From the NCBI GenBank assembly GCA_013374015.1, contig BLLL01000010.1, positions 26,444 through 90,443 of the forward strand: DNA of 64,000 nt, written 5' to 3'. Positions 16,725-25,049 of this stretch are shown here, piece by piece. A model generated the notes under the pieces. That model worked only from the letters and a program-made list of their open reading frames with translations. It had not been told where the DNA came from and made no database searches. Within the stretch, counting starts at the first letter, position 1; every line of letters begins with the position of its first letter. A program made the position numbers and the translations under genes. Origin of the DNA: Candidatus Desulfovibrio kirbyi. Lineage in GTDB: Bacteria > Desulfobacterota > Desulfovibrionia > Desulfovibrionales > Desulfovibrionaceae.

Positions 16725-18038
16725 TCACAGGATATACTGCCGTAACTCTTGATCTTCGCGCACATCTTGCAAATGTTCCGCCACATAGGCATTGTTCACC
16801 ACTACCTGCACGCCCGGGGTGTCCGGCGCGTCAAAGGAAATGTCCGCCAGAATTTTTTCCATAATGGTATACAGGCGGCGCGCCCCGATGTTTTCTGTGC
16901 GGGAATTGGTGTCTTCGGCAAAGGCGGCAATTTCGCAAAGCCCGTCATCGGTAAATTGCAGGGTGATTTCTTCTGTTGCCAGCAGGGCGGCGTATTGCTT
17001 TGTCAGCGCGTTGTCCGGTTCGGTGAGGATGCGCAGGAATTCTTCCTTGCCCAAGGGCTGCAATTCAACCCGCAGGGGGAAGCGTCCCTGCAGTTCAGGG
17101 ATCATATCCGAAGGTTTGCTGAAATTGAATGCCCCGGCCGCGATAAAGAGAATGTGATCTGTCCGGATCATTCCGTGTTTTGTATTGACAACGCTGCCTT
17201 CCACAATAGGCAGCAGGTCGCGCTGCACGCCTTCGCGCGAAATGTCTGAAGTGCGGTTTTGTGAGGAAGAGGCAATTTTGTCAATTTCGTCGATAAACAC
17301 AATGCCACTTTCTTCCACGCGTTCTTTGGCCAGTTCCGAAATCGCTTCCTGGTCTATCAGCTTGTCGGATTCTTCCTGTGTCAAAACATTAAAGGCAACG
17401 CCGATTTTCATTTTGCGGAGTCTGCTGCGCGGAGGGAAGGCCTTGCTGAACATATCCTTCATCTGTCCTCCCATTTGTTCCATGCCCGGGATAGCAAAGA
17501 CATCAATGATGGGGCCGGACTGCTCTGTCACCTCTATTTCAACTTCACGCTGGTCCAGAAAGCCCAGGCGAAACTGCCGGAGCAGTTTTTCCCGTGTGGA
17601 GTTGTGCTCTTTCTGACCAAAGGAAGATGGTAGCAGCAGATCCACAAGACGCGCTTCCGCAGCCGCTTCCGCAGTCTTGCGAACGCGGGTTTTCTCTTCT
17701 TCCTGCACAAGATTTATACCTATTTCCATAAGGTCGCGTATTATGGATTCCACATCGCGTCCCACATAGCCCACCTCAGTGAATTTTGTGGCTTCCACCT
17801 TGAGGAAGGGTGCGCCGGAAAGCTTGGCTAGGCGTCGCGCTATCTCGGTTTTGCCAACGCCGGTTGGCCCCATCATGATAATATTTTTCGGTGCTACTTC
17901 ATCACGCAGTTCAGGCGCGAGCCGGCGGCGACGCCACCGGTTGCGCACAGCCACAGCCACCATGCGCTTGGCCTGTTCCTGACCGACCACAAACTTGTTC
18001 AGTTCAGCTACAATTTCACGTGGCGATAAGGCGCTCAT
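16725..18038 (-). CDS. hslU: ATP-dependent protease ATPase subunit HslU (ClpY)
   Basis: 437 residues. The AAA+ unfoldase of the HslUV protease is identified by the start [20 protein letters not shown], Walker [18 protein letters not shown], the GYVGRDVES pore loop, Walker [13 protein letters not shown] and the sensor region [12 protein letters not shown]. The I-domain lies between about residues 110 and 230. The C-terminus ends LRQYIL, the tail that docks on HslV. The usual hslV neighbour is not beside it here. ATG at 18038 is preferred to the adjacent in-frame TTG. Confidence 0.93.
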   Translation of the reverse strand: MSALSPREIVAELNKFVVGQEQAKRMVAVAVRNRWRRRRLAPELRDEVAPKNIIMMGPTGVGKTEIARRLAKLSGAPFLKVEATKFTEVGYVGRDVESIIRDLMEIGINLVQEEEKTRVRKTAEAAAEARLVDLLLPSSFGQKEHNSTREKLLRQFRLGFLDQREVEIEVTEQSGPIIDVFAIPGMEQMGGQMKDMFSKAFPPRSRLRKMKIGVAFNVLTQEESDKLIDQEAISELAKERVEESGIVFIDEIDKIASSSQNRTSDISREGVQRDLLPIVEGSVVNTKHGMIRTDHILFIAAGAFNFSKPSDMIPELQGRFPLRVELQPLGKEEFLRILTEPDNALTKQYAALLATEEITLQFTDDGLCEIAAFAEDTNSRTENIGARRLYTIMEKILADISFDAPDTPGVQVVVNNAYVAEHLQDVREDQELRQYIL

Positions 18039-18087
18039 CAACGACTCCGATATTGTTAAAAATGTGCAGTGCGTTTACTCTGTGCCT

Positions 18088-18321
18088 ATGAATGTGATTG
18101 TGCTGGAAGAATGGCTGCCGGTCAGGGTGTTTCCCTTGTTGTTTTTCAGTGGCGTGTTGTTGCAGACGGCCTGGTTTTTTTGTCGTCGCCGCGGTTTGTT
18201 TTTTGCCGGCATTGTTTTTGTACTGTCAGCCGCAGCCCTTGACCGTGATCTTGCGCTGGCTGTGGGGCAGGTACTGGCGGCCATTGGGATCCGCATCTTT
18301 TGTCAGGGTATCAAAGGTTAG
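18088..18321 (+). CDS. Small hydrophobic membrane protein, unknown function
   Basis: 77 residues beginning MNVIVLEEWLPVRVFPLLFF. Two hydrophobic stretches are visible (about residues 12-32 and 39-68) separated by a basic CRRRG turn, consistent with a hairpin in the inner membrane. It is transcribed divergently from hslU, with a 49-base gap, and stops just before a strong terminator hairpin. The ribosome site is poor, so translation is not certain. No family recognised. Confidence 0.5.
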   Translation: MNVIVLEEWLPVRVFPLLFFSGVLLQTAWFFCRRRGLFFAGIVFVLSAAALDRDLALAVGQVLAAIGIRIFCQGIKG

Positions 18322-18325
18322 GAAA

Positions 18326-18357
18326 AAGACAAACCCCGGCGAGCCAGGGTTTGTCTT
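18326..18357. terminator. Bidirectional rho-independent terminator
   Basis: An 11-bp perfect stem (AAGACAAACCC / GGGTTTGTCTT) with a 10-base loop. On the minus strand it is followed by TTTTT and on the plus strand by GGTTTT, so it can stop both the small membrane gene and ppaC, which converge on it. Confidence 0.85.
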
Positions 18358-18377
18358 GGTTTTAGTAGCGCAGGAAA

Positions 18378-19295
18378 TTATTTGAAGGCCTTTTCAAAAT
18401 TTGGGACGACCTGCTTTTTACGGCTCATAACGCCGGGCAGCCACACAGACTTGCCTTCGGCCTTGACGCCGAAGGCCTTTTCCACAATGGCAGGATTGTC
18501 GGAAACGATCAGCATTTCCGAACCTTCCTTCATAATGTCTGTGAGCAGCAGAAAAACGCTGTGGCGGCCTTCGCTTTTCACCTTTTCTATCTCCGCCTGC
18601 AAATCGGCCTTGACTTTTTCCAGAATGGAAAGGTCCACAACTTCAAGCTGGCCGATTCCCACCTTGTTGCCGTTCATGTCAAAGTCCTTGTAGTCGCGGA
18701 AGACCAAGTCGTGCATGGATGCGCCCTCTACGGCGCTCTTGACCTTGAACATTTCCATGCCCAGCGCTTTCACATCGGCGACACCGGCGATTTTTGCCAG
18801 GGCGTCAACTGCCTGTTTGTCCGCTTCGGTGCATGTGGGGGATTTGAAAATGACCGTGTCGGAAAGGATGGCGCAGAGCATGCCGCCGGCAATGTTTTTT
18901 GGAATTTCAATACAATAAAAATCGTATATGCTTTTGAGCACGGTAGTTGTACATCCGACCGGCCAGATCCAGGCCTCCAACGGTGTGGAAGTTGTCACAT
19001 CGCCCAGTTTGTGGTGGTCAACGATACCGAGTATTGTGGCGGAATCCATGCCTTGCGGGGCCTGCGGCAAATCTGAGTAATCCACGAGGTAGAGTTGCTT
19101 ACCGGCCACATCAGTGACGACTTGGGGGGCTGAAAGACCAAATTTTTTGAGGACAAATTCCGTTTCAGGGGTTGGTTGTCCTTGGGCTGCCGGGGTAGCG
19201 GCAAAACCGCGTTTGGCGTACAAGTCGGCGGCGGCAATGGCGGAAATAATGCTGTCTGTGTCAGGGTTCATGTGGCCTAGGACAAGTGCGGACAT
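18378..19295 (-). CDS. ppaC: Manganese-dependent inorganic pyrophosphatase (family II)
   Basis: 305 residues. DHH-superfamily enzyme hydrolysing pyrophosphate, essential for drawing biosynthetic and sulfate-activation reactions forward. Metal motifs are visible: GHMNPDTDS, VDYSDLPQ, and DHHK (Mn ligands). The C-terminal substrate-binding SRKKQVVP is intact. No CBS/DRTGG insert is present, so it is the simple 310-residue class. AAAGGAGA precedes the ATG at 19295. It ends at the shared terminator. Confidence 0.93.
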   Translation of the reverse strand: MSALVLGHMNPDTDSIISAIAAADLYAKRGFAATPAAQGQPTPETEFVLKKFGLSAPQVVTDVAGKQLYLVDYSDLPQAPQGMDSATILGIVDHHKLGDVTTSTPLEAWIWPVGCTTTVLKSIYDFYCIEIPKNIAGGMLCAILSDTVIFKSPTCTEADKQAVDALAKIAGVADVKALGMEMFKVKSAVEGASMHDLVFRDYKDFDMNGNKVGIGQLEVVDLSILEKVKADLQAEIEKVKSEGRHSVFLLLTDIMKEGSEMLIVSDNPAIVEKAFGVKAEGKSVWLPGVMSRKKQVVPNFEKAFK

Positions 19296-19471
19296 GGTGG
19301 CGTCTCCTTTTACGTACAATTTGTTTGTATGTAGACTACACTACGGGGCATGCGATAACCTAATTCAAAATGTTGTTTTTGCCAAGAGTGGCGAGAATAT
19401 TTTTGTGGAGCGTCGAAAAAATGGTTGCCGCCCGGCGAATAATGTGTAAATTACTTTATGTTGAGGCTGTT

Positions 19472-21154
19472 ATGAGTAACGAACCAGACAAAATCATTTA
19501 TTCCATGGTACGCGTATCAAAGCGGCACGGCCAGAAAGAAGTGTTGAAAGATATTTCTCTTTCCTATTTTTATGGCGCTAAAATCGGCGTTCTGGGGCTT
19601 AACGGCGCGGGCAAGTCAAGCCTGCTGAAAATTCTGGCAGGCGTGGACCAAGCCTTTGAAGGCAAAATTGCCTTAGCGCCCGGCTATACAACAGGCTATC
19701 TGGAGCAGGAGCCGCTTGTCGATGAAACGCGGAGCGTGCGCGAAGTGGTGGAGGAGGGTGTTGCCGAACTGAGCGCTGTTGCCAGAGAGTTTGAAGACAT
19801 CAACGCCCGTTTTGCGGAACCGATGGAGCCTGAAGCTATGGATTCCCTGCTCGCGCGTCAGGCTGAAGTGCAGGAACTTATGGACTCTAAAGGCATTTGG
19901 GATCTGGATTCTCGTGTGGAAATGGCAATGGATGCGTTACGTTGTCCGCCGGGAGAGATGGCTGTTTCCACGATTTCGGGCGGTGAGCGCAGGCGCGTGG
20001 CCCTGTGCCGGCTTCTTCTGCAAAACCCCGATATTCTGTTGCTGGATGAACCCACAAACCATCTGGACGCCGAATCCGTGGCATGGCTGGAGCGCTATCT
20101 TTCCACATTTCCCGGAACAGTCATTGCAGTTACCCATGACCGCTATTTTCTGGACAACGTGGCGGGCTGGATACTGGAGCTTGACCGTGGGCGCGGGATT
20201 CCCTGGAAGGGCAACTATTCTTCCTGGCTTGACCAGAAGCAAAAGCGTCTGGCGGGCGAGGAAAAGTCCGAGACCGGGCGTCAAAAAACCTTGGCGCGTG
20301 AACTTGAGTGGATACACATGTCCCCCAAGGGGCGTCATGCCAAGGGCAAGGCTAGAATAACCGCCTATGAAGCCATGCTTTCTCACGAAAGTGAAAGGCG
20401 CGCGCCCGATCTGGAAATTTATATTCCGCCCGGGCCGCGGCTTGGCAAAAGCGCTATTGAACTGAAGGACGTGACAAAAAGCATGGGCGACAAACTGCTT
20501 ATGGAAAACGTTGGCGCTCTGATTCCACCTGGCGCTGTTGTGGGTGTCATAGGTCCGAACGGCGCCGGCAAGACAACTTTATTTCGTATGCTGACAGGTG
20601 AGGAAAAGCCGGATTCCGGAACATTGACAGTTGGTGATACCGTGCGTTTTGCGTATGTTGACCAGGGGCGCGCTTCTCTTATGTCTGGCAAAACCGTGTA
20701 CGAACTGCTCAGCGAGGGACGGGAAACCGTCAAACTTGGCGGACGTGAGGTAAACGCGCGCGCGTACTGCACACGGTTCAATTTTCACGGCGCTGATCAG
20801 CAAAAAAAGGCGGAAATGCTTTCCGGCGGCGAGCGCAACAGGCTACATCTCGCGCAAATGCTCAAAAGTGGGGCAAATGTACTTTTGCTGGACGAACCGA
20901 CAAATGATATTGACGTAAACACCATGCGCGCTCTGGAAGACGCGCTGGACAATTTTGCGGGTTGCGTGCTCGTGATAAGTCACGATCGCTGGTTTTTGGA
21001 CCGTATTGCCACGCATCTGCTTGTTTTTGAAGGTGATTCCAGTGTTGTCTATTTTGAGGGAAACTATGCTGACTATGAACAGGACCGTAAAAAACGTCTT
21101 GGCAAAGACGCGGACACGCCGCACAGGATCAAGTTTCGCAAATTGACGCGATGA
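19472..21154 (+). CDS. ettA: ABC-F translation factor EttA
   Basis: 560 residues, soluble, with two ATP-binding cassettes and no membrane segment. First cassette: GLNGAGKSS, signature TISGGERRRVALC, DEPTNHLD. Second: GPNGAGKTT, MLSGGERNRLHLA, DEPTNDID. The linker (EWIHMSPKGRHAKGKARI) and the length match EttA, the energy-dependent throttle that binds the ribosomal E site and gates the first elongation steps according to ATP level. The ATG at 19472 follows GAGG. Downstream era starts 31 bases later. Confidence 0.92.
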   Translation: MSNEPDKIIYSMVRVSKRHGQKEVLKDISLSYFYGAKIGVLGLNGAGKSSLLKILAGVDQAFEGKIALAPGYTTGYLEQEPLVDETRSVREVVEEGVAELSAVAREFEDINARFAEPMEPEAMDSLLARQAEVQELMDSKGIWDLDSRVEMAMDALRCPPGEMAVSTISGGERRRVALCRLLLQNPDILLLDEPTNHLDAESVAWLERYLSTFPGTVIAVTHDRYFLDNVAGWILELDRGRGIPWKGNYSSWLDQKQKRLAGEEKSETGRQKTLARELEWIHMSPKGRHAKGKARITAYEAMLSHESERRAPDLEIYIPPGPRLGKSAIELKDVTKSMGDKLLMENVGALIPPGAVVGVIGPNGAGKTTLFRMLTGEEKPDSGTLTVGDTVRFAYVDQGRASLMSGKTVYELLSEGRETVKLGGREVNARAYCTRFNFHGADQQKKAEMLSGGERNRLHLAQMLKSGANVLLLDEPTNDIDVNTMRALEDALDNFAGCVLVISHDRWFLDRIATHLLVFEGDSSVVYFEGNYADYEQDRKKRLGKDADTPHRIKFRKLTR

Positions 21155-21185
21155 CTGTGTAACATAGGGAATATATGGAATTACT

Positions 21186-22115
21186 GTGACGGATATAGGG
21201 TACCGGTGCGGATGGGTGGCTATCATGGGACCGCCCAATGCGGGCAAATCAACATTGATGAACGCGCTGCTTGGGCAGAAGATAACGATCGTGACCCCCA
21301 GACCGCAGACAACACGCAATCAGATTACGGGTATTTTGACCGCTTTTGATTCCCAGATTATTTTTATGGACACGCCGGGACTGACCCAGATGCGCGGCCG
21401 TTTGAACAAAACCATGATTCAGGCCGTATGGCAGAGCATTGGGCAGGCGAACGTGATTATGCCGGTGCTGGACGCTTATTTGTACATACGGCATCCTGAA
21501 TTTCTTGAACGTGATTTTGCTCCTGTGGCGGAGGCTCTGGCCAGTGACGACCGCCCGATGATTGCCGTGGCGAACAAGATTGACCTGTTTGGAAACAAAA
21601 CCCGTATGCTGCCTTTGTTGTCCGGCTTGCAGGAACTGTGGCCAAAAGTCGAAATTTTTCCGGCTTCCGCGCTGACCAGAGAAGGGCTGTCAGATCTTGT
21701 GGCGCTTGTTCGGAGCAGGTTGCCGCAGTCCCCGGCGATTTTTCCTGAGGACCAAATCTCAACAGCGCCTCTGCGTTTTATGGTTTCCGAGATCATCCGC
21801 GAGAAGATTTTTTTGTATATGCGTCAGGAAGTGCCTTACGGCGCCGCCGTTGAAATTGAACAGTGGGAAGAATATCCAGAGAGTGAGCAGACCATTGTCC
21901 ACGCCGTCATTTATGTGGCGCGTCCTATGCACAAAATAATGCTCATTGGTCGCGGAGGAAGCGGAATAAAACAGATCGGCAGCGAGGCGCGCAGGGATAT
22001 TCTTGAGCTTGTGGAAGGCAAGGTGCATCTGGAACTCTGGGTGAAGGTGCGTGAACGCTGGACAGAAGACCAGACGTTTTTACGTGAGCTTGCCAGACAG
22101 GCGGAGCCTGTGTGA
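21186..22115 (+). CDS. era: GTPase Era
   Basis: 309 residues. An Era GTPase that binds the 3' end of 16S rRNA and assists small-subunit assembly. G1 is GPPNAGKST, the switch I region [20 protein letters not shown], G3 DTPGL and G4 NKID. A C-terminal KH domain contains [19 protein letters not shown] followed by GSGIKQIG. The start is a GTG at 21186; an ATG at 21175 is closed at once by a stop. The last codons overlap the GTG of the next gene (GTGA). Confidence 0.94.
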   Translation: MTDIGYRCGWVAIMGPPNAGKSTLMNALLGQKITIVTPRPQTTRNQITGILTAFDSQIIFMDTPGLTQMRGRLNKTMIQAVWQSIGQANVIMPVLDAYLYIRHPEFLERDFAPVAEALASDDRPMIAVANKIDLFGNKTRMLPLLSGLQELWPKVEIFPASALTREGLSDLVALVRSRLPQSPAIFPEDQISTAPLRFMVSEIIREKIFLYMRQEVPYGAAVEIEQWEEYPESEQTIVHAVIYVARPMHKIMLIGRGGSGIKQIGSEARRDILELVEGKVHLELWVKVRERWTEDQTFLRELARQAEPV

Positions 22116-22837
22116 TTGTTTCGGCTATAACGGAATTGCGGCGTCGCTATGAAAGCGTGCTTGAGCGGCTTGAGGCGGCGTGTCTTGCCTGTGGGCGTCC
22201 GCGCAATGATGTGGCGCTTGTTGCGGTGTCAAAATTCTGTTCGGCGCGGGCAGTGAGTGAAATCGCCGCGGCAGGCCAGGCGGATTTTGGTGAAAGTTAT
22301 GTTCTGGAAGCCTTGGCAAAGCGCGAGGATTTGGCCAAAGTTCCGCACTGCGCCGGCATCAGATGGCACATGGTCGGTCACGTGCAGACGCGTAAGGCCG
22401 CCCAAACGGCAGGCGTCTTTGCCCTTGTGCATTCGCTGGATTCGGTCAGGTCGGCCGCCGCGTTTGAGCGCCGTCTGCTGGTCAGCGGCTCGCGTCAGGC
22501 TGTGCTGGCGCAGGTCAATACAGCCGGTGAGCTGCAAAAATCAGGTGTGAGGCCTGAGGAGTTGTTTGCGCTGGTCGATTACATTACAGAGCAGTGTCCG
22601 CATCTGGAACTGCGAGGGCTTATGTGTCTGCCGCCTGTTTTTGATGCCGGTGAGGCCGCACGTCCGCATTTTGCGCGTTTGTATGCCCTGCGGGAGAGTT
22701 TACGTAGCCGTCTGGGGCTTGCCCTGCCGGAGCTTTCAATGGGCATGAGCGGAGATTTTGCTGCTGCTGTAGCTGAAGGCGCCACGCTTGTACGGATCGG
22801 GACGGATATTTTTGGAGTGCGGTCTGAAAACCGTTGA
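22112..22837 (+). CDS. yggS: YggS/PROSC-family pyridoxal phosphate homeostasis protein
   Basis: 241 residues, single alanine-racemase-like barrel. The PLP lysine is in [15 protein letters not shown], and [21 protein letters not shown] and GLMCLPP are family blocks, as is the phosphate-binding end [22 protein letters not shown]. The protein buffers pyridoxal phosphate. It starts with GTG overlapping the era stop, so it is translationally coupled to era. PLP supply is relevant to YgeX in this window but no direct link is shown. Confidence 0.9.
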   Translation: MIVSAITELRRRYESVLERLEAACLACGRPRNDVALVAVSKFCSARAVSEIAAAGQADFGESYVLEALAKREDLAKVPHCAGIRWHMVGHVQTRKAAQTAGVFALVHSLDSVRSAAAFERRLLVSGSRQAVLAQVNTAGELQKSGVRPEELFALVDYITEQCPHLELRGLMCLPPVFDAGEAARPHFARLYALRESLRSRLGLALPELSMGMSGDFAAAVAEGATLVRIGTDIFGVRSENR

Positions 22838-22923
22838 CTTGCGGCACAAAATATGCATATGAACTGCCCAGAAGCGCGGGCAGAGTGGTGTTACTAGACT
22901 GAAGCGCGGTAACGAGGTGCAGT

Positions 22924-23364
22924 ATGTCGCAGGACGAACAGGAAGCCCTTGCCGCCCAGTGGGCTGAAGCGCTGGCCCCTGACAAAGAGGCAAGAAGCGC
23001 TGCGGATGGTGGCGGGGCGGCATCACTCAACTCCAGTCCGGTAAGCAAAGCCAAATTTAAGGACATGACGAAAATGTCCCGTCAGCCGCGTGACAATCAG
23101 CTCAAACGGGAACTTGACTTCATTCTGGACATTCCGCTGGAGGTTTCCGCGGAGCTTGGGCGCACACGCCTGCTGATCAATGAACTGCTCCAGCTTGGAC
23201 AGGGATCGGTGGTGGAATTGAACAAGCTTGCCGGAGAACCTCTGGAAGTCTATGTTAACGGCAAACTTGTCGCGCGCGGAGAGGCAGTTGTCATCAATGA
23301 AAAATTTGGCGTTCGTCTTACGGACATCATCAGCCCCATTGAAAGGGTGAAACAGCTTGGATAG
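22924..23364 (+). CDS. fliN: Flagellar motor switch protein FliN
   Basis: 146 residues. An Ala/Asp-rich N-terminal extension (1-60) precedes a SpoA/C-ring domain: LDFILDIPLEVSAELGRTRL, ELLQLGQGSVVELNKLAGEP and the end VRLTDIISPIERVKQLG. FliN is part of the cytoplasmic switch ring that reverses motor rotation. The ATG follows GAGGTGC. Neighbouring flagellar genes are not in the window apart from the next doubtful ORF. Confidence 0.9.
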   Translation: MSQDEQEALAAQWAEALAPDKEARSAADGGGAASLNSSPVSKAKFKDMTKMSRQPRDNQLKRELDFILDIPLEVSAELGRTRLLINELLQLGQGSVVELNKLAGEPLEVYVNGKLVARGEAVVINEKFGVRLTDIISPIERVKQLG

Positions 23365-23581
23365 CGCCCCTGTTACGTTCGTCGCTGTGGGCACTCAGAC
23401 TTCCGCGCCGTTTTCGTTCGGCGGCTATGCGCAGGCGGATCGGTATTATGAAATAAAACAGTTGCCGGAGAACTCGCCCCCCCTGCCGTATTCTTACCGT
23501 ATCACGGCAAAGCAGGCAAGCGTCGACTTGATGGGAGAGAATTTCACTCAAGCCGTTTACCGGAAAGAATCACGTCATTGA
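23357..23581 (+). CDS. Unrecognised small ORF overlapping fliN
   Basis: 74 codons starting with TTG inside the last codons of fliN and running seven bases into the convergent folK 3' end. The product (start MDSAPVTFVAVGTQTSAPF) has no membrane segment and no motif I know. The overlap with fliN and position in a flagellar context make translation possible, but start and family support are weak. Confidence 0.3.
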   Translation: MDSAPVTFVAVGTQTSAPFSFGGYAQADRYYEIKQLPENSPPLPYSYRITAKQASVDLMGENFTQAVYRKESRH

Positions 23582-24090
23582 AAAATTTTGTTGCCGTCTG
23601 TGCGGTAGTCCAGTTGTGACAGCCAGTGCGTTGCGGGAATGCCGTGGATGCTGATGTCCGGCGCGATATCAATCAGGGGAAGCAAAACAAAGGCGCGCTT
23701 GGTAATCCTTGGATGAGGCAGCACGCACCGTATGTCATTTGAGCATTCTGTGCCGTACAGCAAAAGATCCGCGTCAATAACCCGCGGGCCAAAGCGTTTC
23801 GCAAGGTCTGCGCTACGTTTTCTTCCCAAAGACGTTTCTATTTCAAGCAGGGTTTCAAGCAACTGCAAAGGCCGCCACGAACCTCTAGGCAACAGTTCCA
23901 GCGCCTGATTTGAAAACCAGGGCTGTTCCGCATAGTCCTGAGGTTGCGTGACATAGATTTTTGAAACCGCGCCGATCCTGACATGCTGAAGCCGTTCCAT
24001 GTGATGCCGCGCGCGTGCCAGCATTTCGTCCGCGTTACCGGCGTTGGAGCCAAGGCCTACATACGCCCGAATGAGAGTTGCGTTTGGCAT
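23575..24090 (-). CDS. folK: 2-amino-4-hydroxy-6-hydroxymethyldihydropteridine pyrophosphokinase
   Basis: 171 residues. HPPK transfers pyrophosphate from ATP to hydroxymethyl-dihydropterin in folate synthesis. Landmarks are the start AYVGLGSNAGNADEML, the pterin and ATP region TSLGRKRSADLAKRFGPRVI, DADLLLYG (Mg-binding aspartates) and LPHPRITKRAFVLLPL. The ATG at 24090 gives the family N-terminus; the frame continues 45 codons upstream without family likeness. It is divergent from xerD, the starts being 23 bases apart. Confidence 0.92.
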   Translation of the reverse strand: MPNATLIRAYVGLGSNAGNADEMLARARHHMERLQHVRIGAVSKIYVTQPQDYAEQPWFSNQALELLPRGSWRPLQLLETLLEIETSLGRKRSADLAKRFGPRVIDADLLLYGTECSNDIRCVLPHPRITKRAFVLLPLIDIAPDISIHGIPATHWLSQLDYRTDGNKIFQ

Positions 24091-24113
24091 GAGGAAAGCG
24101 TACCAGAAGGGGT

Positions 24114-25049
24114 ATGACAAGTTCAAGTGGCGTACCTTCAAACACATGCTTGGCTGACCTCGCGCCGATCTGGAGGGACCATTTGCTGGCGGAGCTTGCA
24201 CTTTCGCCGCACACGGTCGAATCATACTGGCTGGACATCAGGAATTTTTTTTCTTTTCAGAGCAGACTCGCGGAGCGTCCGACGCAGGGCGAGGGGCACG
24301 AACCGGATGCGCAGGAAATTTTTTTGTATATGGCGTGGCTGCGCGCGCAGCGCGTTGCTGCAAGCACGCTGGCTAGGCGGCTCTCCGCCCTGCGCTCCTT
24401 TTTCGCGTTTGCGGTGGAAGAAAAAGCGCTGCAAAACAATCCTGTGGCATTGCATGAAAATCCCAGACTGCCGCGCTATCTTCCGGAAGCTTTGAACCGT
24501 GAGGAGATGCGGTCTTTGCTGGCAGTACCCAAACTTGATAATAAAAACGGGTACCGCGACCGTTGCATACTGGAGTTGCTCTATGCCGCAGGCCTTCGGG
24601 TGTCTGAACTTTCTCAACTGACTGTTGATGGTCTGGATTTGCAGCGTGGCCTAGTGCGTGTATTCGGCAAAGGGGCAAAAGAACGCCTGGCGCCGTTGCA
24701 CGGGTTGATGCGCCAATTGCTGGACACGTATTGCAAACAATGGCGACCGCTGTTCAACCCCTTGGGGAAGCAGCTTTTTGTTAATCACTCGGGCAGGGAG
24801 CTGACTCGCCAGTATATCTGGAAGATGGTTAAAAAATACGCCTTGCTGTCAGGCGTCAGATGCGCTATTTCACCGCATACCTTCCGGCATTCCTTTGCAA
24901 CGCACCTGTTGGAAGGCGGAGCGGACTTGCGTGTCGTGCAGATGCTGCTGGGGCATGCCGATATAAGCGCGACAGAAATATACACGCATGTCCAGACCGA
25001 ACGGCTGCGCGCGCTGCACCATCAATTTCACCCCAGGAACAGAATGTGA
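24114..25049 (+). CDS. xerD: Tyrosine recombinase XerC/XerD
   Basis: 311 residues. N-terminal SAM-like DNA-binding domain (LLAELALSPHTVESYWLDIR) and C-terminal catalytic domain with all six residues: Arg in GLRVSELSQL, Lys in FGKGAKERLAPL, His-Xaa-Xaa-Arg in SPHTFRHSFATHLL, the second His in LGHADISATEIYTHV and the nucleophile Tyr there. The size and housekeeping context suggest chromosome dimer resolution rather than a phage integrase. XerC and XerD cannot be separated here. Its TGA overlaps the GTG of the next gene. Confidence 0.87.
   Translation: MTSSSGVPSNTCLADLAPIWRDHLLAELALSPHTVESYWLDIRNFFSFQSRLAERPTQGEGHEPDAQEIFLYMAWLRAQRVAASTLARRLSALRSFFAFAVEEKALQNNPVALHENPRLPRYLPEALNREEMRSLLAVPKLDNKNGYRDRCILELLYAAGLRVSELSQLTVDGLDLQRGLVRVFGKGAKERLAPLHGLMRQLLDTYCKQWRPLFNPLGKQLFVNHSGRELTRQYIWKMVKKYALLSGVRCAISPHTFRHSFATHLLEGGADLRVVQMLLGHADISATEIYTHVQTERLRALHHQFHPRNRM

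Noticed and set aside
16725..18321. hslV next to hslU
   Set aside because: The neighbouring short gene is a hydrophobic membrane protein without the HslV Thr-protease start (TTIL/TTIV).
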